A stretch of 64,000 nucleotides of DNA from Treponema denticola (GCF_024400535.1 NZ_CP038800.1:248001-312000), one strand, 5' to 3'; positions 8,178-16,470 are shown, numbered from the stretch's first letter. Numbers and translations are program-made. The notes: generated by a model from the letters alone, not told the origin.

Positions 8178-9974
8178 TTATTCCTTTATTTTATTGTCTT
8201 GATAGTATGAGCTTTGTATATCGAACATTTTTTTATATTCTCCGTTTTGTTTTATTAAGTCCGAATGACTTCCTTCTTCTATTATTTTACCGTTCTCGAT
8301 TAAGATAATTCTATCGCAAAAACGGGTTGATGCCAGTCTATGCGAAATAAATATAGAAGTTTTATCCTTTGTCATATTATTGTACTCGGAATAAATTTGA
8401 CTTTCCGCTATAGGGTCAAGAGCCGCTGTAGGTTCATCTAAAATAGAAATATGTCCATTTTTATATAGAGCTCTTGCAAGCATAAGACGCTGTTCTTGTC
8501 CGCCTGAAAGGTCTATCGCATTAGGCCAAACTCCTTTTACAAGATAGGTGTTTTCCTTTTCGTTTAAGTTCTCAATAGTTTTTTGTAAGCCGGATTGTTT
8601 TAGGGCAGAATCAAAGTCATCTTGGTTAAATTTTTTATTTCCTGCGGTAACCAGATTTTTAATAGTATCGGGTAAAACATACATATCCTGAAAAACAGTT
8701 GAAAATAAAGAATAGTATTCATCAATATTGTATTCGTTTATATTTTTTCCGTTTAATAAAACTTCACCTTCAGTGGGTTGAAGCAAATTCATTATCAAAC
8801 AGGTCAGGGTAGTTTTTCCGGCTCCATTTACTCCGACTATTGCAAGTTTTTCTTTATCTTCTATGCGCAAATTTAAATCTTTAAAAATATATCTCTCAGA
8901 TTCGCCATATTTAAAAGAAACATTTTTTAACTCTATATCGAATTTTTTAGGAAGAGGAATGCCTTTACCTTTGGTTAATCCGTCATCAAGCTCGCAAAAA
9001 TCGCGGTAATAGTCTATGCTTAAACTTTCTCTTTTTAAGAGAGTAATCTGCGAAATAATTCCCAATAACCAGCCTGAAAATGTTTTTATAATAGAAAATA
9101 AAAAGATAAATTCTCCTATGCCGATCTCTTTGTTTAAAACCATTCCGGTTAAATAAATATAGGCAAGGCCGTCTCTTAAAAATATAAAAAGAGCCGATAT
9201 AGTGGCACCGATAAAATTTACGGTTTTTATTTTTCCGTAACATTTGTTTATTATTTTTAAAGAACTCTTATATGCTTGCACTATCCAAGTTTCTATCTTG
9301 TAGAGTTTTATATCTTTAGCAAATTTATAATCACAAGCCCTTTGCGTAAGATACCTCATCTTATGATGTTCTTTTTTTAAGACTTCATTTATTTCTTTAT
9401 TCTTTTTTATCTCATATTTTCCGTAAAAATAACTTACTGTTCCCGATATAAAAATTAATCCGATAAGAATAGGATTGATAGAAGCAATAAGGCTTCCGAA
9501 AAAGAAGATGCCGACAATACTTACAATAAGGCTGCTTATTTTCTTCGGGAACTGCTGGCTTATTGAGTAATCATTATCTATCATATCTCTTGCTTTTTCC
9601 AAACTTAAAATTCCTTCTTGTGAAGCAATATTTTTATATGACATCGTCCACATTTTTTTGTAAAGCTCTGTCATAAGCTCTATTCTCCGGTAAGATCCGC
9701 GGCAATTAAACCTTGCATTGAGGAAGGTTTCAAGAGCTTTTAAGGCTGCTACAATAAAGGCTATAATCAAAAAATTTTGAATAAAGACGGAAATTCCTGC
9801 CTTATTTTGAATCGATTCTATTACCGCCCTAGGCAAGTAGGCACTTGCAAGAGGCGAAAAAACAAAGACCGGTATGTACAAAACCATCAGAAAAAAAAGA
9901 ATCTTATCGGTTTTAAGAATGTTTTTTAACATATAAAGGCTGTTTTTTATAAGGCCTCTTTCTTTTGACTCCAT
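8178..9974 (-). CDS. ABC exporter half-transporter (pair 1, first gene of operon)
   Basis: A 598-residue half-transporter with a six-helix domain (about 25-320) and an ATPase domain carrying Walker A GVNGAGKTT, signature LSGGQEQR, Walker B SILDEPTAALD and ISHRLAST. The frame is open to an ATG at 10007, but I place the start at 9974, where GGAGGGCAACTCTT gives a well-spaced ribosome-binding site. It is the first gene of the four-gene leftward operon and would partner the product of 6333-8171. Paralogue of 4492-6270. Confidence 0.88.
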   Translation of the reverse strand: MESKERGLIKNSLYMLKNILKTDKILFFLMVLYIPVFVFSPLASAYLPRAVIESIQNKAGISVFIQNFLIIAFIVAALKALETFLNARFNCRGSYRRIELMTELYKKMWTMSYKNIASQEGILSLEKARDMIDNDYSISQQFPKKISSLIVSIVGIFFFGSLIASINPILIGLIFISGTVSYFYGKYEIKKNKEINEVLKKEHHKMRYLTQRACDYKFAKDIKLYKIETWIVQAYKSSLKIINKCYGKIKTVNFIGATISALFIFLRDGLAYIYLTGMVLNKEIGIGEFIFLFSIIKTFSGWLLGIISQITLLKRESLSIDYYRDFCELDDGLTKGKGIPLPKKFDIELKNVSFKYGESERYIFKDLNLRIEDKEKLAIVGVNGAGKTTLTCLIMNLLQPTEGEVLLNGKNINEYNIDEYYSLFSTVFQDMYVLPDTIKNLVTAGNKKFNQDDFDSALKQSGLQKTIENLNEKENTYLVKGVWPNAIDLSGGQEQRLMLARALYKNGHISILDEPTAALDPIAESQIYSEYNNMTKDKTSIFISHRLASTRFCDRIILIENGKIIEEGSHSDLIKQNGEYKKMFDIQSSYYQDNKIKE

Positions 9975-9998
9975 AAGAGTTGCCCTCCAATGAGCCTT

Positions 9999-10004
9999 AT
10001 TATA
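9999..10004 (-). promoter_or_regulatory. -10 box for the ABC exporter operon
   Basis: TATAAT on the minus strand, about 25 bases upstream of the 9974 start and just ahead of GGAGGG. No good -35 hexamer is visible at the expected spacing, so this is a partial promoter call. Confidence 0.4.
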
Positions 10005-10157
10005 CAATAAAAACTAAGGTTTTGGGAGAGAATGGCGTAGATGGTATCAGATTTGGCACAAACGGTGTTTTGAAACGGCGGCCATCTTCTGCGTTACTTC
10101 AAAAAAAACAATCCTCGACGTGCAAAAAGTACGCCTGCAGGTGTTTTTTGTTTGCGC

Positions 10158-10186
10158 CTTGAATCTACTCCGCCTATTTTCAAAAG
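10158..10186. repeat. 29-bp direct repeat, copy 1
   Basis: This segment (CTTGAATCTACTCCGCC and 12 further bases) recurs at 11480-11508 with one mismatch. The two copies bracket the broken nuclease gene and the 11092-11505 reading frame. The rest of 10007-10330 has no credible gene: it holds A/T-rich tracts and fragments of repeats. Confidence 0.7.
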
Positions 10187-10200
10187 AACTCATACTATAT

Positions 10201-10230
10201 AACCGCAAAGATGCTAAGAGCGCAAAGGAT
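10201..10230. repeat. Solo half of the GxxExxY-flanking palindrome
   Basis: AACCGCAAAGATGCTAAGAG followed by CGCAAAGGAT has the same 9-base periodic pattern (CGCnAAGAn) as the arms of the 94-bp palindromes at 15826 and 16344. The matching second arm is absent here. Confidence 0.5.
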
Positions 10231-10370
10231 TTTTTTAATTTTCTTTAAAATATACTATTTTTTTCAAATAATCCCTATAAATATAATGAGGAGGAAGAAA
10301 ATAAACTAAAAAAATAATAGGAGAACACAAATGGTAAAAAGATTTGAAAATTTAACATTTACAGACGATT

Positions 10371-10404
10371 GATTAAAAATGTACCTCCTTGTATATTTTT
10401 AATC
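10371..10404. repeat. Hairpin at the 5' break of the nuclease pseudogene
   Basis: GATTAAAAATGTAC (10371-10384) and GTATATTTTTAATC (10391-10404) are inverted repeats with one mismatch around the loop CTCCTT. It begins exactly at the premature stop codon of the truncated nuclease gene. Confidence 0.65.
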
Positions 10405-10717
10405 TAAGAGTTTTGCTGTGCAAAACTCTCGAAGCAGGAACCTCCGCCATCCATGACGGGCTTTTAACATCTTATCTTTGCGTAGACAACTTTAAATTTC
10501 GCTCAGAAACTTTGTTTCCTAACTCAACCAACGAATTGGCCATAAACTTTGTAAAAATGAGGGATTCCAAAGGACTGTAAGTCCTTTGGCAGCGCGAGTA
10601 CAACCAGCGGAGCTTCAAGGTAAAAAGGGATGGGGTCAAAGGGGTAGGGGCACAACCAACGGAGTTTCGAGGTAAAACCACCGCTCTGACTTGAAAAGCC
10701 CGTAAGGGAACGGGGGG
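10405..10717. other. Foreign insert in the nuclease pseudogene, with hairpins
   Basis: No convincing gene here. It holds a hairpin AGAGTTTTGC-TGT-GCAAAACTCT (about 10408-10430), a perfect 10-bp hairpin CCAAAGGACT-GTA-AGTCCTTTGG (10567-10589), and two diverged direct repeats of about 25 bases beginning near 10605 and 10654 (ACAACCAgCGGAGcTTC versus ACAACCAaCGGAGtTTC). It looks like a small repetitive, possibly non-autonomous element or the scar of one. Confidence 0.5.
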
Positions 10718-11091
10718 TTGTCCCTTCCCCTTTTAGAGGCTATAATAAATGCAGAGGCCTTTAATAACACTGAGGACAAAGAATTAAAAGAATTTTTAGA
10801 ATACCTTAAAACAGGGAAAGCGACAAATGAATTTACAAGGGAGATAGAAACTATGATACAAGCAATAAAACAAAATGAACAGGCAAGGCAGGAATACAGG
10901 TTAATGTCTACTTTTGAAATGGACGCTATGGATAGAGGGGCTTATAAAACTAAGAGAGAAACAGCAAAAATTTTAAAACAGCTGGGGGACTCGTTGCAAA
11001 AAATTATGCAGGTTACAGGCCTCCCCGAATCCGAAATTGAAAAGCTGTAATTTTTATTTTATGTAGTAGAATTCGATTAAATTGCACATTT

Positions 11092-11505
11092 TTAGAAAGC
11101 TGATTTTAACGCTAGCAATGCAGTCTTGTTTTTGGGGCAATGACACTCCACATATTCCTTAATAAGGCTTTTATACTTTTCCGGTACAAACATAGGCCTA
11201 AAATGCTTTAAATTCTGAATTGACAAATCCTTAAAATCCTTATTATATTTTAAATGCGTAGATGTCGCAAAAAAATCCCGTCCGCTTCCATAATCCGCTA
11301 TTATGCACTGTTTTGCAAAATGTAACATTGCCCTTTTTCTTAGGATTACTATTTCTTTTGGAGTCTCGAAGCACAGGTAATGAATATTATTATTTAAAAA
11401 CCAAGTTTCTTTTTTATAATCTGTTAGTTCCAGAGAAACTAATTCTTGGTCGTGCCTGTGGTACTTTTTTGCCTGACTCCTTGAATCTGCTCCGCCTATT
11501 TTCAA
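11092..11505 (-). CDS. Hypothetical protein, doubtful
   Basis: An open frame of up to 137 codons that I do not recognise. The only upstream start is a TTG at 11505 inside the 29-bp repeat, with no ribosome-binding site, so the first ~10 residues derive from repeat sequence. The rest is basic and mixed, with no signal peptide, membrane segment or motif I can name. It may be a remnant of a larger gene, or not coding at all. It lies just downstream of the kinase gene on the same strand. Confidence 0.3.
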   Translation of the reverse strand: MKIGGADSRSQAKKYHRHDQELVSLELTDYKKETWFLNNNIHYLCFETPKEIVILRKRAMLHFAKQCIIADYGSGRDFFATSTHLKYNKDFKDLSIQNLKHFRPMFVPEKYKSLIKEYVECHCPKNKTALLALKSAF

Positions 11506-11508
11506 AAG
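11480..11508. repeat. 29-bp direct repeat, copy 2
   Basis: Matches 10158-10186 at 28 of 29 positions by eye and abuts the 3' end of the histidine kinase gene. The spacing between copies is 1322 bases. Confidence 0.7.
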
Positions 11509-11513
11509 GCTAT

Positions 11514-12257
11514 TTAAAACTGCGGGTTGCTGTTCAAGAGAAGCGGAAACATGAGTTCTACGGCGAAGGCGCCTTCTTCGCTTTGGCGGTTTATAAAGGC
11601 GGAATATTTTTTTACTATTGCATCGATGCGGCTTGAGCCGAAGCCGTGATCTTTACCTTCTTTTGTTGTAAGAAATTTTCCTTGGGTCTTTTTGCGGCGG
11701 CCCTCGCAAGAATTTGTAAACGAGATATAGAGATTGTCGTTTAATTTTCTTATGTACACCCTTATAAATCTTTTCTCTTTTTCTTTTAGACTTAAAGTCC
11801 CCTCAATGGCATTGTCAAAAAGGTTCCCTATTATTACGCAAAGTTCAAGGTCGCTTAAGGTTATGTTTTGAGGAATGGAGGCTTTTATGTTTAGTTTTAT
11901 ATCATGGGAAAGAGCGATAGCGGCCTTTGTATTTAAGATTGCATCGCTCATCAAGTTTCCGGTTTTGATTACACTGTCTACCTTAATCAAGTCATCGGTT
12001 AGATTGTTTAAATAACTTTCAAGTTCATCATAGTTTTTAAATTCAAGATAAGCCTTCATAACTTGAATATGATTATGAAAGTCGTGCCGCCAGCCGCGCA
12101 TTTTTTTATAGATGGAATCTACATCCTCGTAGTATTTATTAATAAGACCGTTTTCAAAATCATCAAAACGTTTATTGACGGTTCTTCTAATTAAAAAGTA
12201 CAGAAGTATAAACAGCAAAAGGATTGAGCTTAAAACAAGTATAAAAATGAACATCAT
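11514..12257 (-). CDS. GHKL-type sensor histidine kinase
   Basis: A 247-residue kinase with one N-terminal membrane helix (residues 2-24) and almost no extracellular part. The phospho-acceptor region reads WRHDFHNHIQVM (about 57-68), the N box NLFDNAIEG (about 145) and a glycine-rich G box GFGSSRIDAI (about 210). This is the AgrC/GHKL arrangement. With a single helix it probably senses through partner proteins or the membrane, or responds to cytoplasmic cues. It overlaps the regulator gene by 4 bases (ATGA-type coupling), which identifies its partner. The first two codons are ATG ATG. Confidence 0.85.
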   Translation of the reverse strand: MMFIFILVLSSILLLFILLYFLIRRTVNKRFDDFENGLINKYYEDVDSIYKKMRGWRHDFHNHIQVMKAYLEFKNYDELESYLNNLTDDLIKVDSVIKTGNLMSDAILNTKAAIALSHDIKLNIKASIPQNITLSDLELCVIIGNLFDNAIEGTLSLKEKEKRFIRVYIRKLNDNLYISFTNSCEGRRKKTQGKFLTTKEGKDHGFGSSRIDAIVKKYSAFINRQSEEGAFAVELMFPLLLNSNPQF

Positions 12258-12973
12258 GTTTCTCCTTGGGTAAAAAAGCCGATAAAGAGGGTGTTGACAT
12301 TTTTATATTCCCTGCGGCTTATCGGAATTAAAGTATTATCCGCAAGGACGGCCTTGTCTTTTTGAAGCTGCCTTATGTGCATCAGGTTTGCGATAAAGGC
12401 TCTGTGAGTTTTTACAAATAGTTTGGAATTTAACTTTTCTTCCGCCTCCGATAAATTCATCCTTGTTATGTATTCGCTTTTTAAAGTTTTTATTTTTAGA
12501 TTATGCGAAATAGATTCTATAAAAACAATTTCAGATTGCTTTAATTTTGTAAGGCGGCCTTCGCAGGAAAATACAAAATTTTCTTCTTTAACTTTATCCT
12601 GTTTTTTTAAGGCTCGATCCAAGCAATCAAAAAGTTTTTCTTTCTTTACAGGTTTTAAAAGATAGTGTAAAGCTTCAACATCATACCCTTCCTGCATATA
12701 GTCGGGTATACCTGTTATAAAGATGATAACTGCATCGGTTTTTGTTTTTCTTATTTTTTTGGCAAGTTCGATACCGCTTATCCTAGACATCTGTATATCC
12801 AATAAGATTATATCTATATCGGAAAGCTCTTCAAACTCAAACCAAAACTGTTCGCCTGAAGAAAAAAGTTTAATTTCCGGCAAAATATTATTTTTATTTG
12901 CCCATTCGTTTGCATAGTTTTTTAGGAGTCTGGATTGAACTTCATTATCTTCGATGACGGCTATTTTAAGCAT
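12254..12973 (-). CDS. LytTR-type response regulator
   Basis: A 239-residue regulator with a receiver domain (about 1-120; phospho-acceptor Asp in ILLDIQMSRISG near residue 56, Lys in LLKPVKK near 105) and a C-terminal LytTR DNA-binding domain (about 138-235; FIESISHNLKIKT and FVKTHRAFIANL). LytTR regulators bind paired direct repeats and typically control surface, peptide or virulence functions. Its gene is first in a two-gene leftward operon with the kinase and is divergent from fabH across 147 bases. T. denticola has a described LytTR system, AtcSR; I cannot tell whether this is it. Confidence 0.88.
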   Translation of the reverse strand: MLKIAVIEDNEVQSRLLKNYANEWANKNNILPEIKLFSSGEQFWFEFEELSDIDIILLDIQMSRISGIELAKKIRKTKTDAVIIFITGIPDYMQEGYDVEALHYLLKPVKKEKLFDCLDRALKKQDKVKEENFVFSCEGRLTKLKQSEIVFIESISHNLKIKTLKSEYITRMNLSEAEEKLNSKLFVKTHRAFIANLMHIRQLQKDKAVLADNTLIPISRREYKNVNTLFIGFFTQGET

Positions 12974-13050
12974 AAAAACATTATAACAAAAAAACTAAAC
13001 TATAACAATCAATATAAATGAAGGCTAGCGAAAATCGATAATTGTTATAT

Positions 13051-13090
13051 TGATAATTAGTTGACATTATTATCAAAAAAATACTAAAAT
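13051..13090 (+). promoter_or_regulatory. fabH promoter with overlapping inverted repeat
   Basis: TTGACA (13061-13066) and TAAAAT (13085-13090) are 18 bases apart, 31 bases ahead of the fabH start. A perfect 7-bp inverted repeat, TGATAAT (13051-13057) and ATTATCA (13068-13074), straddles the -35 box and would suit a repressor site. Fatty-acid repressors such as FapR or FabT act at such places in other bacteria; which protein acts here is unknown. Confidence 0.6.
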
Positions 13091-13120
13091 AGCCTCCATA
13101 AAATTATAAGCGAGAAAACT

Positions 13121-14056
13121 ATGGCTATTATAATAAAAACAACGGGGAAGGCTATCCCCAAAAAAATAATGCACAACAGCGATTTTCCCGCTTCTTTAGA
13201 TACTTCGGATGAATGGATCAGAAGCCACACAGGGATAGGGAGCCGCTACATAGCTTCCCAAGAAGATACAAGTGCATCCCTCGGTGCCGAGGCCTGTAAG
13301 CAGGTCTTGGCAAATGAAAATCTAAATCCTCAGGATATAGACTTAATTATCTGTGCCACCGCCACGGCAGAATACCAAGGCTTTCCGTCGAATGCCTGTC
13401 TTATCCAAAAAGAGCTGGGTGCAAAAAATGCGGCATGTTTTGACTTGTCGGCAGCATGTTCAGGCTTTTTATACGCAATAGATACGGCAGCAGCCCTCAT
13501 GGAAAGGCACGGCCGGCGTTATGCCCTTGTCTGCGGCACCGAAGTTTTAAGCAAAATAATCGATTGGCAAGACCGTTCTACCTGCGTACTATTCGGAGAC
13601 GGGGCCGGGGCAGCCCTCCTTGAAAACACATTTGATAATTCAAAGAAGGGCATAGGTTCGGTAATTTTGGGTTCTGACGGAACAGGTTATGAAGCTCTTT
13701 ATATGGCAGACCATCTAAAAATGAACGGAAGAACCGTCTACAATTTTGCAGTCGGCGTTATAACCGAAACCGTAAAAAGCCTTCTTCAAAAAGAAAACAT
13801 CAATATGGAAGATGTAGACCTGGTTGTATGCCACCAAGCCAACAAGCGTATTTTAGAAGCTGCCGCAAAAAGACTTAACACCGATATGAGCAAATTCGCA
13901 TGTAATATGGAAAACTACGGAAACACTTCGGCCGCTTCCATTCCGATAACCCTCGATGATTTGAGGCTTCAAGGAAAATTAACTGAAGGAACAACAATAA
14001 TTACGGCAGGCTTTGGGGCCGGGCTCACTTGGGGCGGAGCCGTAATAAGATTTTAG
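13121..14056 (+). CDS. fabH: 3-oxoacyl-ACP synthase III
   Basis: Condenses an acyl-CoA primer, usually acetyl-CoA, with malonyl-ACP to start type II fatty acid synthesis. The 311-residue length is normal and the catalytic triad is intact: Cys113 in SAACSGF, His238 in CHQANKRI and Asn268 in NYGNTSAAS. It is the first gene of a rightward fabH-fabD-fabG operon, with 13 bases to fabD. ATG 13121 lies close behind AAGCGAGAAA. Chain-length or branched-primer preference cannot be read from the sequence by eye. Confidence 0.96.
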   Translation: MAIIIKTTGKAIPKKIMHNSDFPASLDTSDEWIRSHTGIGSRYIASQEDTSASLGAEACKQVLANENLNPQDIDLIICATATAEYQGFPSNACLIQKELGAKNAACFDLSAACSGFLYAIDTAAALMERHGRRYALVCGTEVLSKIIDWQDRSTCVLFGDGAGAALLENTFDNSKKGIGSVILGSDGTGYEALYMADHLKMNGRTVYNFAVGVITETVKSLLQKENINMEDVDLVVCHQANKRILEAAAKRLNTDMSKFACNMENYGNTSAASIPITLDDLRLQGKLTEGTTIITAGFGAGLTWGGAVIRF

Positions 14057-14069
14057 TAAAGAGAGGATT

Positions 14070-15047
14070 ATGATGAACAGTATATTTTTATTTTCGGGGC
14101 AGGGTGCCCAATTTAAGGGTATGGCTCAAGATATTCTTGACGAATACGGTGCCGCAAAGGACCTAATCAAAAAAATCGGCGATATAACCGGAGAGGATAT
14201 CGATGCCCTTTTACGGCACACCGAAAACGAAGAACTTTCAAGGAGCGATAAGAGCCAGTTGGCTATAATTGCGGTTGAGACGGCTATTCTTACCGTTTTA
14301 AAAGAAAAAGGAATAAGCCCATCAGCCGTTGCAGGTTTCAGTCTGGGTGAGTTTTCAGCCCTCTATGCTTCCGGTATTTTAAGCTTTGAAGATATGATAC
14401 GCATCGTACAAAAACGGGGGGCTATTATGCAGGCAGCCTGCGATAAGATTGCAGCAAAGGCAACAGAGGGCTCCGGTTCCCTGGGTATGTCGGCTATTTT
14501 AAAACTTGAGCCCGAAAAGGTTCTGGAGCTATTAAAACCCTATTCCGGCCCTAAAAGCGGAATAGTATTTGCCGCCAATATGAATAGTCCCGTTCAAACC
14601 GTTATTTCGGGAACAGCGGAGGGTTTAAGCCTTGCCGAAAACTTGTGCAAGGAAGCCGGAGCAAAAAGATGCGTCCGCCTTGCGGTTGCAGGCCCCTTCC
14701 ACTCCCCCCTAATGGAAGAAGCGGCAAAAGGATTTGAAGAGGTCTTAAAAAGCTTCAACTTTAAAGCCCCTCAAATCCCGGTATTTTCAAATGTTACGGG
14801 CAAGCAAGTAAGATCGGGAGAAGAAGCAAAAGCAAACGCAGTTCTTCACCTTACCCACCCCGTCCTATGGACGAGCGAAGAAAAGGAAATCGCTTCTTTA
14901 AGCGGAAGCTTAAAACCCTGCCGCCTCTTGGAAGTAGGTCCGGGAAACACCCTGTGCAATCTTTGGAGAGACAGCGGTTTTGCATCGGATGAACTCGCAT
15001 GTTCACCGACAGGCACTTTAGACCAATTAAACAAGATTATAGAATAG
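14070..15047 (+). CDS. fabD: Malonyl-CoA:ACP acyltransferase
   Basis: Transfers the malonyl group from malonyl-CoA to acyl carrier protein. The 325-residue protein has the N-terminal SGQGAQFKGM motif, nucleophile Ser91 in GFSLGEFSALY and catalytic His211 in AGPFHSPLM. GAGAGG precedes two adjacent ATG codons (14070 and 14073), and either may be used. Lies between fabH and fabG with short spacers, so expression is coupled. Nothing appears degraded. Confidence 0.95.
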   Translation: MMNSIFLFSGQGAQFKGMAQDILDEYGAAKDLIKKIGDITGEDIDALLRHTENEELSRSDKSQLAIIAVETAILTVLKEKGISPSAVAGFSLGEFSALYASGILSFEDMIRIVQKRGAIMQAACDKIAAKATEGSGSLGMSAILKLEPEKVLELLKPYSGPKSGIVFAANMNSPVQTVISGTAEGLSLAENLCKEAGAKRCVRLAVAGPFHSPLMEEAAKGFEEVLKSFNFKAPQIPVFSNVTGKQVRSGEEAKANAVLHLTHPVLWTSEEKEIASLSGSLKPCRLLEVGPGNTLCNLWRDSGFASDELACSPTGTLDQLNKIIE

Positions 15048-15063
15048 GAAAGGTACAAGTATT

Positions 15064-15807
15064 ATGTTATTAAAAGGAAAAAAAGCATTGGTAACAGGCT
15101 CTTCGAGAGGAATCGGAAAAGAGGTTGTTAGAAGATTCATTGAAGAGGGAGCCGAAGTTTGGGGTTTATGTACAAAACCTTCTGTAAGCAAGGCAGAAAT
15201 GGAGGCATTTGCAAAAGAGAAAGGAAGCGTATTTCATGAAATATACGCCGACTGCGGCAATGCGGAATGCCTTACCGAAACGGTAAAAAAAGCCCTCGAA
15301 GAATCTGGCGGCTTTGACATACTTGTAAACAACGCAGGTATTACAAGAGACGGCCTTTCATTTAGGATGAAGCTTTCCGACTGGGAAGACGTTTTACGCG
15401 TAAACTTAACAGGCGTTTTTGTCGCCTCGCAAATTGTTTCTTCCGATATGATTAGAAAAAGAGCCGGCTCGATTATCAATATGACAAGTATCGTAGGTCT
15501 TCACGGTCAAGGAGGACAGGTCAACTATTCCGCAAGCAAGGCAGGACTCATAGGTTTTACAAAGAGCCTTGCAAAAGAAACGGCAGGAAGAGGAGTACGC
15601 GTAAACGCCATCGCCCCCGGCTATATTGAAACAGATATGACCGCCGCCGTAAACGAAGAAATGCGGAAGGCATGGGTCGAGGGAATCCCCCTTAAAAGAG
15701 CAGGACAGCCCCTAGACATAGCAAACGCCGCAGTCTTCTTGGCTTCGGACTTATCGCTTTATATAACCGCCCAAGTCCTAGGTGTCGACGGCGGACTGGG
15801 TGCATAA
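15064..15807 (+). CDS. fabG: 3-oxoacyl-ACP reductase
   Basis: NADPH-dependent short-chain dehydrogenase that reduces 3-oxoacyl-ACP. The 247-residue protein shows the Rossmann motif GSSRGIG (residues 12-18), NNAG (89-92) and the catalytic set Ser142, Tyr155 and Lys159 (YSASK). The start follows a GGAAAGG site. It closes the contiguous fabHDG unit; the next fatty-acid gene, ter, is displaced 660 bases by a repeat-flanked insertion. Confidence 0.94.
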   Translation: MLLKGKKALVTGSSRGIGKEVVRRFIEEGAEVWGLCTKPSVSKAEMEAFAKEKGSVFHEIYADCGNAECLTETVKKALEESGGFDILVNNAGITRDGLSFRMKLSDWEDVLRVNLTGVFVASQIVSSDMIRKRAGSIINMTSIVGLHGQGGQVNYSASKAGLIGFTKSLAKETAGRGVRVNAIAPGYIETDMTAAVNEEMRKAWVEGIPLKRAGQPLDIANAAVFLASDLSLYITAQVLGVDGGLGA

Positions 15808-15825
15808 CAGGCAATGAAGCTAAGA

Positions 15826-15919
15826 AACCGCTAAGTACGCCAAGAGCGCAAAGAAATTTAAAGAATGAGTTATAAAGACTCCCTAAATATTCTTTGCGGT
15901 CATTGCGATCTCTGTGGTT
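15826..15919. repeat. 94-bp palindromic repeat, left copy
   Basis: An imperfect palindrome: the left arm AACCGCTAAGTACGCC and the right arm ending in GATCTCTGTGGTT pair over about 34 bases. Each arm consists of three 9-base CGCnAAGAn units. The copy at 16344-16437 differs at only about four positions. Similarity extends a few bases into the flanks (to about 15926). Confidence 0.85.
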
Positions 15920-15954
15920 AAATTAAAAGAGTCTTTGTAGAGGAATTGGGAAAC

Positions 15955-16332
15955 ATGACTGAAGATGAAATTTCTAAAATAGTAATTGACTCAGCAATTG
16001 ATGTCCACAAATTTTTAGGCCCCGGCCTCTTGGAAAGCAGCTATGAGCAATGTCTTTTTTACGAACTTCTTCAGGCAGGATTAAAAGTTGAACGGCAAAA
16101 GAGTTTCCCGATTCAATACAAAGAAGTAATAATCGATTCAGGATATAGAGTCGATTTGTTTGTAGAAAATAAAGTAATAGTTGAGCTAAAGACTGTTGAT
16201 AAGATAGCTGATGTTCATGTTGCTCAAGTACTTACATACTTAAAATTATCAAAATGCAAACTTGGTTTATTGCTTAATTTTAATACCAAACTTTTAAAGG
16301 ACGGAATTAAACGAATAGCAAATGGACTATAA
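15955..16332 (+). CDS. GxxExxY protein, PD-(D/E)XK nuclease-like
   Basis: A 125-residue protein with the family signature G-x-x-E-x-x-Y (GPGLLESSYEQ, residues 24-34) and a nuclease-like core: DSGYRVDLFVENKVIVELK, with Asp and the Glu-x-Lys of a PD-(D/E)XK site near residues 64-81. I place the start at ATG 15955; an in-frame TTG at 15946 is possible. The family's function is not established; a DNA-processing role linked to its surrounding repeats is an inference. It lies between two near-identical palindromic repeats inside the fab cluster, looking like a self-contained cassette inserted between fabG and ter. Confidence 0.85.
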   Translation: MTEDEISKIVIDSAIDVHKFLGPGLLESSYEQCLFYELLQAGLKVERQKSFPIQYKEVIIDSGYRVDLFVENKVIVELKTVDKIADVHVAQVLTYLKLSKCKLGLLLNFNTKLLKDGIKRIANGL

Positions 16333-16343
16333 AGTGCGATAGA

Positions 16344-16437
16344 AACCGCTAAGAACGCCAAGAGCACAAAGAAATTTAAAAAATGAGTTATAAAGACTCC
16401 CTAAATATTCTTTGCGGTCATTGCGATCTCTGCGGTT
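16344..16437. repeat. 94-bp palindromic repeat, right copy
   Basis: Direct-orientation copy of 15826-15919 with about four substitutions. It ends 33 bases before the ter start codon, so it lies in the ter 5' leader and could fold there as RNA. Confidence 0.85.
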
Positions 16438-16470
16438 AAATTAAACAAGAAACAGTTCTGGAGGTATGAT

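Larger units (their letters stand above)
10331..11050 (+). pseudogene. Broken Rpn/PD-(D/E)XK nuclease-type transposase
   Basis: The gene starts at ATG 10331 after AGGAGA and encodes MVKRFENLTFTDD, the typical start of Rpn-family recombination-promoting nucleases (PF12784-like), then stops at 10370. Homology resumes at about 10730 with LLEAIINAEAFN and continues to 11050 with ELKEFLEYLKTGKATNEF, the usual family C-terminus (about 100 residues), ending in an amphipathic helix. The central catalytic part is missing and replaced by about 345 bases of hairpin-rich sequence with no homology to the family. The gene is dead as a nuclease. The 3' remnant could still be read as a small protein from a TTG at 10718 but has no clear ribosome-binding site. 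Confidence 0.75.

Noticed and set aside
9980-10162. A 60-codon plus-strand frame after the ABC operon start
   Set aside because: It lies over the operon promoter and a repeat, with no recognisable protein features.
10389-10681. Short frames on both strands in the insert of the nuclease pseudogene
   Set aside because: They encode hairpin sequence and have no ribosome-binding sites or homology I recognise.
15826-16437. CRISPR array
   Set aside because: Only two full copies, long palindromic repeats, and a gene rather than spacers between them.
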